In this document: positions 45,527 through 52,227 of the stretch, piece after piece
Layout of the letters: each line of letters opens with the position of its first letter
Position numbering within the stretch: the first letter of the stretch is position 1
Virus record (IMG/VR): IMGVR_UViG_3300042914_001648
Location: 1 to 52,227 of that record
Source: a virus
Strand: one strand, 5' to 3'
Length of the DNA stretch: 52,227 nt
Position numbers and translations under genes: made by a program
Notes under the pieces: model-generated
Seen by the model: the letters and a program-made list of their open reading frames with translations, nothing else
What the model was told of the DNA's origin: nothing
The model's database searches: none

Positions 45527-46824
45527 TGTCTCTGACTGTCCGTATCGGTTTCGACCTTTCCGCTATCGGTGACCCGACGCTGTTCACGTTGGATGATCCG
45601 GTGCAGGGCGAGTTGGATTCGGTATATGTATTGGGCGGCACGCTGTTCCAAGATGTTACGTCGTATGTGCGTGGGGTGAGTGTGCGGCGCGGTAGGTCGC
45701 GCAGGTTGGACAAGTTCCAGACGGGAACAGCCACGGTCACGCTAGACAACACAGGCAGAGTGTTCGACCCGGAGTATTCCGGTAGCCCTTATGTGGGGCA
45801 GATTCAGCCACGACGCCCGATACAGATAACTGACGGGGTTAACTTCCTGTTCGTCGGGCTGATCGAAGATTGGAACCTTGACTATTCGCTGAACCGGGAC
45901 AGTATCGCTACCGCTCTGTGTGTGGACGGGTTCACGTTGCTGGCGTCGTCGGAACTGGCAGGGTTTACGGCGTCGGCTACGTTGCCGGGTGCCCGTATCT
46001 CTGAGGTTCTGGACCGCCCGGAAGTGTCGTGGCCTGCGGGTTCCCGCGATATCGCTACGGGTACGCAGCAGTTGCAGACCGATACGGTGAGCGAGGGCAC
46101 CGGGGTTCTCAACTATCTGCAAATCGTAGAGGAAACGGAAGCGGGTGCCCTGTTCGTAGGGTCGGACGGTGTGCTTACGTTTAAGGGCAGTAACACTCCG
46201 TCTGCGGCGATCACGGGCATAACATTCACAAGCCTAGATGAAGGCGTTGATACTCCATATGACAGCGCGAGTGTCACCTACGACGCGTTAGATGTGAAGT
46301 ACTCGTTCGATGCAATCGTCGGAACCTACGTCAAATTTAACGATATCGGAGTGGAGTACGGTACGGAGACTTTGCATAACCGGGTTGTGGTGGGGCGCGC
46401 GAATAGTGCGACGACGGCGACGGCAGATGACACGACGAGTCAAGCAGCGTTCGGTGTTTCTACCTTGTCGCGCACGGGTTTGTTATTCGCGAATGACGAT
46501 CAGTTAGCACCTATGGCTGAATACCTCGTGAACCGTTACGGCACGCCGCAGGTTCGTATCCGTAGCGTCGGCGTGGACGTAGGAAACAGCATCTACAAAT
46601 CTCAGTTGTTGGGTTTAGAGTTCGGGGATGTTGTGCGCGTCAGGTTCACGCCTAACGGTATCGGTGACCCTATCGACCAGTACCTAACGATTGAGGGTCT
46701 ATCGCATGAGATAAGTCCATCGCGGCATCAAATGACCTTCCAGTTTGAGCGCATCACCTACTTCCCGTTTGAGTTGGACTCAAGCGATTACGGTATCCTT
46801 GACACTAATGTTTTGGGATTGTGA
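45526..46824 (+). CDS. Minor tail (tail tip hub) protein
   Basis: 432 residues directly after, and overlapping, the tape measure. DVTSYVRGVSVRRGRSRRLDKFQTGTATVTLDNTGRVFDPEYSGSPYVGQIQPRRPIQIT is the recurrent actinophage tip-protein opening (RGR...LDxxxAGxxxxxLxNxxRxFDP), and the end carries the ITYFPF motif. It likely forms the hub under the tube. Confidence 0.82.
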   Translation: MSLTVRIGFDLSAIGDPTLFTLDDPVQGELDSVYVLGGTLFQDVTSYVRGVSVRRGRSRRLDKFQTGTATVTLDNTGRVFDPEYSGSPYVGQIQPRRPIQITDGVNFLFVGLIEDWNLDYSLNRDSIATALCVDGFTLLASSELAGFTASATLPGARISEVLDRPEVSWPAGSRDIATGTQQLQTDTVSEGTGVLNYLQIVEETEAGALFVGSDGVLTFKGSNTPSAAITGITFTSLDEGVDTPYDSASVTYDALDVKYSFDAIVGTYVKFNDIGVEYGTETLHNRVVVGRANSATTATADDTTSQAAFGVSTLSRTGLLFANDDQLAPMAEYLVNRYGTPQVRIRSVGVDVGNSIYKSQLLGLEFGDVVRVRFTPNGIGDPIDQYLTIEGLSHEISPSRHQMTFQFERITYFPFELDSSDYGILDTNVLGL

Positions 46825-46830
46825 GGGCTA

Positions 46831-47355
46831 ATGGCTGGCGCAGGTAAAAAGACTTTCGTTGCAGGTGATGTTCTCACCGCATCGGACGTTAATTCCTATC
46901 TGATGGATCAGAGTGTGATGCGTTTTGCCACGGCATCGGCTAGGTCTAGCGCGTTGCCCTCACCGTCTGAGGGAATGGTCGTCTACCTAGACTCCACTAA
47001 TGCGGTGGAGGTCTATGACGGTTCATCTTGGGTGAGTGTTGCGGGTGACGAAATACCCTTTGCTCAATATGCGACGCGCGTTATCGCTCCGCTTGGATTC
47101 TCATTTGGTCCGGGCGATGGGATTACTACGGCGGCTACCATCACATTCCCCACCGGGCGGTTTAGTGTGGCGCCTATTTGCTTCACAACTCCGATTAGTA
47201 ATGCTGCGGGTTCGTATCGCTTGATGTACACGCCTGACCCTAGCGCGTCAGCGGTAACGGTTTATGTGACGAACGCTAACATTTCGGCGTCAGTTGCAAG
47301 CGTGGCGTTCGCGCTCACGGCGATTCAGATGACATCAGGGAGTGCGGCAGGATGA
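46831..47355 (+). CDS. Minor tail protein
   Basis: 174 residues. The start AGKKTFVAGDVLTASDVNSYLMDQSVMRFATASARSSALPSPSEGMVVYLDSTNAVEVYDGSSWVSV is a widespread phage tail-tip/fibre adaptor motif (TFxAGEVLTASDVNxYLMxQxVM...). The second half is a beta domain that may bind the fibre. Ends in ATGA with the zinc protein. Confidence 0.78.
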   Translation: MAGAGKKTFVAGDVLTASDVNSYLMDQSVMRFATASARSSALPSPSEGMVVYLDSTNAVEVYDGSSWVSVAGDEIPFAQYATRVIAPLGFSFGPGDGITTAATITFPTGRFSVAPICFTTPISNAAGSYRLMYTPDPSASAVTVYVTNANISASVASVAFALTAIQMTSGSAAG

Positions 47356-47531
47356 GCGAACCTACACCCTCATATGACCATGTGGCAGAGTGTTCTAGTC
47401 TGTGCTTGCGTCCACCATGCCCGAACGAGGGGATTGTCTACGATGTTCCGTCATTGGACGGGCGTATCTCGCAGATGATTTGCGGAACGTGCGGCGTTAA
47501 CTTTACTGCTAACGTTGTTCCGAAGGAGTAG
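47352..47531 (+). CDS. Small zinc-ribbon protein in the tail operon (59 aa)
   Basis: 59 residues; ATG overlaps the previous stop (ATGA). CSSLCLRPPCPNEGIVYDVPSLDGRISQMICGTCGVNFTANVVPKE has a C-x3-C-x4-C group and a CxxC, a plausible zinc site. Rare placement between tail proteins. Could be structural (a metal-bound tail knuckle) or an assembly factor. Confidence 0.6.
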   Translation: MSEPTPSYDHVAECSSLCLRPPCPNEGIVYDVPSLDGRISQMICGTCGVNFTANVVPKE

Positions 47532-47534
47532 GCG

Positions 47535-48473
47535 GTGGCAGGCACAAGTAACTATCCCGGTGCGCTAGACAACTTCGCAGAAGCATCCCCGACAAACCTG
47601 GGGGATGAAGACAGTACAGGGCGTACCCATAGTGAGCGTCACGACGACCTAGAGGCCGCGATGGAGGCGGTGCAGGAGGAATTGGGCGTCGATCCTGCTG
47701 GCCTGTCTGCGTCCACGGTAGCGGCACGATTCACTATTATTGAGGGCTCTTATCTTACGGCGTCTGCCGCGTCTGCCGCTTATCTAACGCAGGCTAGTGC
47801 CGCGTCCACCTACCTTACACAAAGCAACGCGTCATCCACTTATCTAACGCTTGATACCGCTTCCGCAAACTACCTTACGGCGTCGGCGGCGTCGCTAACA
47901 TACCTAACGCAAGCGAGCGCGAACTCAACCTATTTGACGCAAGCGACCGCTTCATCTACCTATCTCACTCAGGCGAACGCTTCCGCTGCATATCTCACTA
48001 AAACAGACGCCTCCGCTACTTATCTTTCTCAGGCTGACGCGGTTGCAGATTACTTGACGGCATCGGTAGCGTCAGCGACCTATTTGGCTCAGTCTGACGC
48101 GTCAGCAACCTATCTCACGCAGGCGAACGCCTCAGTAGTTTATTTGACTCAGGCTAACGCAAGTGCTACCTATCTAACGCAGGCTAATGCGAGCGGCACA
48201 TATTTGTCACAGGCGAGTGCTGCTGCAACTTACTTGACTTCCGCAAGCGCCGAATCGACTTACATCCCATCGTCAATCGTTACCGCAGCGGGTGATCTCA
48301 TCGTTGGGGCAACATCGGGGAGCGTCGTTCGCTTAGGTAAGGGTCCGACCGATTACGTACTTACGTCAGGATCGGCGGGTTTAGAATGGTCAGCGGCAAG
48401 CACCGTCGCGCCGCCACCTGTGTTTAGCGATGAGGATGCTTTCCCCGTCGTCTTTCTTATGATGGGAGCATGA
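47535..48473 (+). CDS. Tail fibre with tandem 10-residue repeats
   Basis: 312 residues from a GTG. The first ~70 residues (NYPGALDNFAEASPTNLGDEDSTGRTHSERHDDLEAAMEAVQEELGVDP) match the virion-binding start of many phage fibres. Then 17 decamers of the form YLTQANASAT run without a break (about 73-242), followed by IPSSIVTAAGDLIVGATSGSVVRLGKGPTDYVLTSGSAGLEWS, a common fibre module. The repeats probably build a thin triple-stranded fibre stalk. Chain trimerisation is inferred from family behaviour. Confidence 0.85.
   Translation: MAGTSNYPGALDNFAEASPTNLGDEDSTGRTHSERHDDLEAAMEAVQEELGVDPAGLSASTVAARFTIIEGSYLTASAASAAYLTQASAASTYLTQSNASSTYLTLDTASANYLTASAASLTYLTQASANSTYLTQATASSTYLTQANASAAYLTKTDASATYLSQADAVADYLTASVASATYLAQSDASATYLTQANASVVYLTQANASATYLTQANASGTYLSQASAAATYLTSASAESTYIPSSIVTAAGDLIVGATSGSVVRLGKGPTDYVLTSGSAGLEWSAASTVAPPPVFSDEDAFPVVFLMMGA
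47751..48260 (+). repeat. 17 in-frame 30-bp repeats in the fibre gene
   Basis: Each unit codes ten residues starting with Tyr-Leu (YLTQxxASxT consensus). Codons vary widely between units, so the DNA is diverged while the protein repeat is kept. Such arrays change length by recombination. Confidence 0.9.
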
Positions 48474-48476
48474 CAT

Positions 48477-48806
48477 ATGGCTACTGACTACAAAGTATTG
48501 GGCCAGTCTGCCCCTTCTGCAACAACGCCCACGAATCTTTACACGGTGCCCTCTGCGACTAAGGCTGTCGTTTCGACATTGTTCGTGTGTAATCGGGGAG
48601 CAGCAGCGGCAACGTTTCGCATTTCGGTACGACCGGGCGGCGCTTCACAAGCCAATCAGCATTACATTGCTTACGATATTTCGATTGACGCTAACGCGAC
48701 CATTCCTTTCACAACTGGTATCACTATCGGTGCGTCAGATGTTTTGACTGTCTATGCGTCTACGGGGGATATGTCATTCTCTGCGTTTGGATCGGAGATT
48801 ACCTGA
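48477..48806 (+). CDS. Small virion protein (fibre-associated)
   Basis: 109 residues. MATDYKVLGQSAPSATTPTNLYTVPSATKAVVSTLFVCNRGAAAATFRISVRPGG...AYDISIDANATIPFTTGITIGASDVLTVYASTGDMSFSAFGSEI is a small beta-sandwich typical of short virion proteins in aquatic phages (TLYTVPxxTxxVxxxxxVxNxxxxxxTxxV). Between fibre and adhesin genes; probably a tail-tip component. Confidence 0.75.
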   Translation: MATDYKVLGQSAPSATTPTNLYTVPSATKAVVSTLFVCNRGAAAATFRISVRPGGASQANQHYIAYDISIDANATIPFTTGITIGASDVLTVYASTGDMSFSAFGSEIT

Positions 48807-50074
48807 TGAGTATTGAGCAGATTCCTGCGCGTCAGGCGGCTGGCGGTGCGGTTATTTCATGGAATCCTATTCCCGCTACAGGAACTTACGCCTTGCAGGA
48901 ACCCCTTGATGCTGGACTGTATCGTGTCGTAACGGATACTACGCAGAGCATTGCATCAGCGAGCGTTAAGATTCTAGGCTCATCCGGTTATCAGTTCGGT
49001 AGCATCGCTATTCGTGGTGGATTGGGTTATGTTGCTGTCGCTGATACGGCAGCATCTTTCAGCGTTAACGCTGGAACGTTCCCTTTGCTTATCGGGTTTG
49101 AGAAGTTGGAAACATACGCGCTGCGTAGTGCCCCAACGAATGTTTCTGCCGATTACACTAGCGCCTCCGCGCCCTACACGTTTACCGCGTCGTACACCGC
49201 TCCCCCCGGCGCAGCGAGTATCGGCATCTTTTGGCCTAACGGCACGTTTACAAACTACGGTGCTGCAAGTGGATCATTTTCCGGTTCTCTTGTCGGGATA
49301 ACACCTACTAGTGGCTCTACGGTGTCGTTCATTATCGCCGCTAGCGACGCTAATGGAATCTTTGGTATCGGCGCTTCCGCATCTGAGCCGTTCCCGTATT
49401 ATCTGTTTACGTCGTCTGGTACTTACACGCCTCCCCCTGGCAGTAGTTTCGCTGATGTGTGGGTTGCTGGCGGTGGCGGTGCTGGCGGCGGCGCGACTAG
49501 CAGTTATTCGCGCGGCGGCGGTGGCGCTGCTGGCACCCTTGTCCACTCTGCGTCTGTTGCTACTAGTGCATCTGTATCCGTGACTATCGGCGCTGGTGGC
49601 ACGGCGAACGCGAGCGGTAGCGGTGGCACGGGCGGCGCGTCAAGTTTCGGCGGCGTATCCGCTAGTGGAGGTGTAGGCGGCGCGGTCAGCGGTTCTAACG
49701 GTCTTAATGGTGAGGTAGGTAGCGGGGCGGGAGCGCCACCGAATCGCACAGGTGGCACGGCGACTATCGGTTTTGCGGGAGGTAACTCTAACTACGGTAG
49801 CGGCGGCGGCGGCGGCATGGGTGGCGCTGGCGCTAACGCAACGGGCGCATCCCCTAGCGTTACCCCCGGTGGCAGCGGATCGGTTGTCTCTAGTGTCACG
49901 ATCTCTAGCGGAGGAAACGGGGCGAACAGGTGGAGTCCGACCGGGTCGCTTGTGCAGGGTGGCGCTAATCCCGTTAGGGGCGGCGGCGGCGGTGGCGCGT
50001 CGAAGGCTACCGGGGCAAATGTCGCCGGATCGAACGGCACCGATGGGATCGTTCTCGTCAAGGCATTGTTCTAG
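48806..50074 (+). CDS. Glycine-rich tail adhesin
   Basis: 422 residues. Part 1 (1-110) attaches to the tail; part 2 (~115-200) is a fibronectin-like sandwich; from about 205 YYLFTSSGTYTPPPGSSFADVWVAGGGGAGGG starts the classic Gly-rich domain (runs GGGGAGGG, SRGGGGAAG, GSGGTGG, YGSGGGGGMGGAG, RGGGGGGAS). Such polyGly-II domains form the receptor-binding end of phage adhesins (T4-like gp38 type). It overlaps the previous gene by one base. High Ser/Thr content makes it a possible glycan-modified protein (inference). Confidence 0.82.
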   Translation: MSIEQIPARQAAGGAVISWNPIPATGTYALQEPLDAGLYRVVTDTTQSIASASVKILGSSGYQFGSIAIRGGLGYVAVADTAASFSVNAGTFPLLIGFEKLETYALRSAPTNVSADYTSASAPYTFTASYTAPPGAASIGIFWPNGTFTNYGAASGSFSGSLVGITPTSGSTVSFIIAASDANGIFGIGASASEPFPYYLFTSSGTYTPPPGSSFADVWVAGGGGAGGGATSSYSRGGGGAAGTLVHSASVATSASVSVTIGAGGTANASGSGGTGGASSFGGVSASGGVGGAVSGSNGLNGEVGSGAGAPPNRTGGTATIGFAGGNSNYGSGGGGGMGGAGANATGASPSVTPGGSGSVVSSVTISSGGNGANRWSPTGSLVQGGANPVRGGGGGGASKATGANVAGSNGTDGIVLVKALF

Positions 50075-50098
50075 TGAGTGAGTAGGTGACTATCCATT

Positions 50099-50410
50099 AT
50101 GGCTATTTATGCTATTCACGACGGTAGCAACGTTGTTAATGTAGTCGTGGCAGATTCGTTAGAAAGCGCACAAGCCAATGCTGACGGCAATCTCCAAGTA
50201 GACGAAGTAACTGACGGCTTGGTCAGCGTAGGGTGGGAAGCGCACGACGGATACTGGCGTCCTCTTGCTACTTATCCTTCATGGGTTTGGAACGCTGATT
50301 CGCGCGAGTGGGAAGCGCCGATTCCAGAGCCGGAACCTACTGAGGAACTGCTGCATTATTGGGATGAAGATACCGTGTCGTGGGTCGCTTACGAAAGACC
50401 AGTAGGCTAA
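50099..50410 (+). CDS. Tail fibre-associated small protein
   Basis: 103 residues. DGYWRPLATYPSWVWNADSREWEAPIPEPEP...LLHYWDEDTVSWVAYERP shows two W-x-W repeats of the kind found in short proteins next to fibre genes of aquatic phages (YPSWxWNxxxxxWExPxPxP...YxWDExTxSW). May assist fibre assembly or bind sugar. Confidence 0.65.
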   Translation: MAIYAIHDGSNVVNVVVADSLESAQANADGNLQVDEVTDGLVSVGWEAHDGYWRPLATYPSWVWNADSREWEAPIPEPEPTEELLHYWDEDTVSWVAYERPVG

Positions 50411-50420
50411 CTTAAGCGCC

Positions 50421-51245
50421 ATGAAGGTTCACTTCATGGCTGGTATGCCACGTTCCGGCACGACGCTGCTTGCGTCTATTCTGAATCAGAATCCCGCCGT
50501 TTACTGTTCGCCCAATAGCCCTTTGTATGAGCATCTGCGAGATATTGACACGGCGAACTATGAGAGTTACCGCATGGGCGTGATGCAAGATTGTAAGCGC
50601 AGCCTGCTTAATGGAGCCATAGACAGTTTCTACAAACACAAAGATGCCGATGTGGTCATAGATAGGTCAAGGGTATGGGGCGTGCCCTACTACATGAGGT
50701 TGTTGCGTTATGCGCTAGGGATGAACAGCCCGAAGATACTTTGCCCAGTGCGACCATTAGCGGAAGTGGTCGCATCCTTCATCGTCAAAGCGCAGGCTAA
50801 TCCCAATAACTTCATAGACCGAAGCATGATGGAACAAGACTTTTTGCCCCTGTGGAGAAAGCCAATAAATGATGCGCGGGTGGATTGGTTGCTGAGTCCC
50901 AACAGCATGTTAGACACGGCGATACTGAGCGTGCATACGGCTCTAAGGTCTGAGGATAAGCATCTATTTCATGTGTTCTCCTATGACGATCTAGTCGGCA
51001 AGCCGGGTGACACGATGGACGCTATTTACGATTTTCTCGGGCTTGACAGTTTCTCGCATGATTACGCGCGCATCGCTAACACGGAACCTTACGACGATAT
51101 GAACGCGTTTGGCATCCCCGATCTGCACTCTGTCGATCACAAGATTCGTCGTAGCCGGGTGGAGCCGGAAACTGTTTTGTCTCAGTACGCATTAGAGCGA
51201 TGTGCTCTGGAAGACTTTTGGACGGGGAAACTTGATGACCGATAA
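50421..51245 (+). CDS. Sulfotransferase
   Basis: 274 residues. AGMPRSGTTLLASIL (7-21) is the 5'-phosphosulfate-binding loop (PxRSGTTxL) for PAPS; VVIDRSRVWGV and a later VFSYDDLVGKPGDTMDAIYDFLGL supply the second strand and the 3'-phosphate/helix signature. It transfers sulfate from PAPS to a hydroxyl, often on a sugar or Tyr. Followed by a 2OG hydroxylase and a glycosyltransferase, the context is surface or protein decoration. Acceptor not known. Confidence 0.82.
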   Translation: MKVHFMAGMPRSGTTLLASILNQNPAVYCSPNSPLYEHLRDIDTANYESYRMGVMQDCKRSLLNGAIDSFYKHKDADVVIDRSRVWGVPYYMRLLRYALGMNSPKILCPVRPLAEVVASFIVKAQANPNNFIDRSMMEQDFLPLWRKPINDARVDWLLSPNSMLDTAILSVHTALRSEDKHLFHVFSYDDLVGKPGDTMDAIYDFLGLDSFSHDYARIANTEPYDDMNAFGIPDLHSVDHKIRRSRVEPETVLSQYALERCALEDFWTGKLDDR

Positions 51246-51804
51246 CGATTTGCCGCTGGTGCAGCCGCGTTTAATAGCAGGCGCGATAGAAGTTTACGAC
51301 GATGCGTTTGACCCGGATAGTGCATTATTTCGACGCTTGATGGATACTGAAATGTGGGAGCGGTCGAAGGTCGGAACTGACAATGTTGTATCTGAGGTAC
51401 GCACTAGCAGTAACTACTTCCTGAGTTTGTCATCGCTGTCTAACCCGGTAGATGTATTCATGTTTGGTCGCACGCTGTATGCCTATCTTGATGATTACGG
51501 TAAGCGATACGATGTGGCGTTCGCAGGCATTGAGGATGTGTGCATTAACCGCTATCAGCCGGGGCAAAGTTACCGCAAGCATAGCGATGCTGGTCCGGGC
51601 TACAATCGCGTGATCTCGGCTTTGGTTTATCTTAACGATGTTGCATCCGGTGGCGAAACGGTATTCACGTTGTTTGATGAGGCTGTAACGCCTAGGGCTG
51701 GCAGGCTGGTTATCTTCCCGTCTAACTATGCGTATGCGCATGAGGCGCGACCCCCGGCTATGGGAATCAAGTATTCGTTAGCGGCGTGGGCGATTTCCCT
51801 ATGA
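51235..51804 (+). CDS. 2-oxoglutarate/Fe(II) oxygenase (prolyl 4-hydroxylase-like)
   Basis: 189 residues from ATG 51235 (GGGGAAACTTG upstream as ribosome site; overlaps the sulfotransferase stop). Iron ligands are H116 and D118 in YRKHSDAG and H169 in YAYAHEA; K179 in IKYSL is placed to bind 2-oxoglutarate. YLNDVASGGETVF is the usual P4H strand. It would hydroxylate a peptide side chain (Pro in the family), making an acceptor for glycosylation. Its last codons overlap the DUF616-like start, CTATGA. Confidence 0.84.
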   Translation: MTDNDLPLVQPRLIAGAIEVYDDAFDPDSALFRRLMDTEMWERSKVGTDNVVSEVRTSSNYFLSLSSLSNPVDVFMFGRTLYAYLDDYGKRYDVAFAGIEDVCINRYQPGQSYRKHSDAGPGYNRVISALVYLNDVASGGETVFTLFDEAVTPRAGRLVIFPSNYAYAHEARPPAMGIKYSLAAWAISL

Positions 51805-52227
51805 GGATCGCTGTAGTCACTTCCTTGTTCGGTGCGTATGACCCGCTTTCCCCACCGCCTGCGGGATTCGATGACGCCGTGTGCGTAACGGATTCGGCAA
51901 ACGGTATCCCTGACGGCTGGCGAACGGTAGCGCAAGAGGGCACGGATGATCCACGCCTAGACAGCAAGACCGCGAAGATGCAGCCGTGGCGTTACACGAA
52001 CTGTGACGCCGCTATCTACCTAGACGCATCCATCGAAGTAACATCCCCTGATCTCCGCGCATGGGTGGAATTGTTGCTCGCGAGGCATGACCTCATCGTA
52101 TGGTCGCACCCGGAAGGTCGGACCTGTTATCGGGATGAGGCGGCGGTCTGTTGGGACTGGCCTAAATACTCGGGGTATGACTTGCGCGGTCAGATCGCAG
52201 CGTATGAGGCAGACGGGATGCCTGCGG
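51796..52227. repeat. Right member of window-end overlap (allelic repeat)
   Basis: Partner of the repeat at 1-438. The identical right flank is exactly 127 bases and ends at the window end, which is what a de Bruijn-graph assembly with k=127 would leave at a branch point (inference). The central 204 bases differ from copy A at both silent and amino-acid-changing sites. Confidence 0.85.
51801..52227 (+). CDS. DUF616-like glycosyltransferase, copy B, cut by window end
   Basis: Partial gene. Translation starts MRIAVVTSLFGAYDPLSPPP as in copy A, differs around residues 33-100 (about two dozen substitutions and a two-residue deletion, YLDASIEV kept), then returns to identity from SHPEGRTCYRDE through DGMP. 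This allele follows the hydroxylase gene and overlaps it (CTATGA). If the genome is circular, its unseen 3' end would continue as in the first gene of the window. Confidence 0.72.
   Translation, partial: MRIAVVTSLFGAYDPLSPPPAGFDDAVCVTDSANGIPDGWRTVAQEGTDDPRLDSKTAKMQPWRYTNCDAAIYLDASIEVTSPDLRAWVELLLARHDLIVWSHPEGRTCYRDEAAVCWDWPKYSGYDLRGQIAAYEADGMPA

Noticed and set aside
47751-48260. 30-bp regular repeats as a possible CRISPR array
   Set aside because: Units are contiguous, in frame, without spacers, and code a protein repeat.
1-52227. tRNA genes
   Set aside because: No cloverleaf with a GTTC-type T arm and acceptor stem was found by eye in the intergenic gaps; a tRNA search program would be decisive.

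Overview
The window reads as a nearly complete genome of a tailed, long-tailed (siphovirus-type) bacteriophage of an actinobacterium. Evidence for the virus: portal, MuF-type head protein, prohead protease, scaffold, major capsid protein, head-tail connectors, two tail-tube-like proteins, a frameshifted tail-assembly chaperone, a 1,581-residue tape measure, tail tip and fibre proteins, terminase, holin and endolysin. Evidence for an actinobacterial host: a WhiB-like Fe-S regulator, a GP88-family protein, an r1t-type holin, a DUF732-like lipoprotein, many GTG starts, GC-rich codon use, and several apparently leaderless genes. No integrase, tRNA, DNA polymerase or mycolyl-arabinogalactan esterase (LysB) was seen, so a lytic phage of a host without a mycolate layer is the simplest guess. 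Some tail and fibre-region proteins resemble types I associate with aquatic phages.

Layout. 1-3.4 kb: sugar genes, with a DUF616-like glycosyltransferase on + and a tightly overlapping minus-strand run of peptidoglycan-binding protein, GT-A glycosyltransferase, sugar epimerase and GT32 glycosyltransferase. 3.5-5.1 kb (+): lysis (membrane proteins, holin, amidase). 5.1-7.1 kb (+): small HTH-like protein, GP88 and WhiB. 7.1-10.4 kb (+): portal and MuF-ADP-ribosyltransferase fusion. 10.4-13.3 kb (-): translationally coupled small genes, several with zinc ribbons. 13.4-23.7 kb (+): protease, scaffold, decoration, capsid, connectors, then a Com-like zinc finger, a phosphoesterase, a glycosyltransferase, a methyltransferase and a virion protein. 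23.8-38.2 kb (-): accessory and replication genes, including terminase, a dTDP-glucose dehydratase-like enzyme, secreted transglycosylase, SSB, HNH, RusA, replication initiator, Cas4/RecB-like nuclease and Rad52-like annealing protein. 38.4-50.4 kb (+): tail. 50.4-52.2 kb (+): sulfotransferase, 2-oxoglutarate/Fe(II) hydroxylase, and a second, allelic copy of the DUF616-like gene that starts the window.

Two systems stand out. First, ten promoter-like sites of one design (TTGAC-type -35, 17-18 bp spacer, TANNNT-like -10) drive the small-gene cassettes. In nine of them the spacer carries a 13-bp palindrome, CAGSSTSASSCTG. Five also carry an upstream CGGACA-like motif at distances of about 14, 24, 34, 35 and 44 bp from the -35, that is, in whole-turn steps. 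Some of these promoters feed leaderless genes and others feed leaders with a hairpin followed by an AGAGGGGAA-type ribosome site. This looks like a phage-wide regulon.

Second, at least nine enzymes of sugar transfer, sugar nucleotide conversion, methylation, hydroxylation and sulfation are spread through structural-gene neighbourhoods. They could form a virion or host-surface decoration pathway, centred on the glycine-rich adhesin and its neighbours. The two ends of the window overlap as two alleles of one glycosyltransferase gene, identical at both flanks and divergent in the middle. This points to a circular or terminally redundant genome and to population-level variation at that locus.
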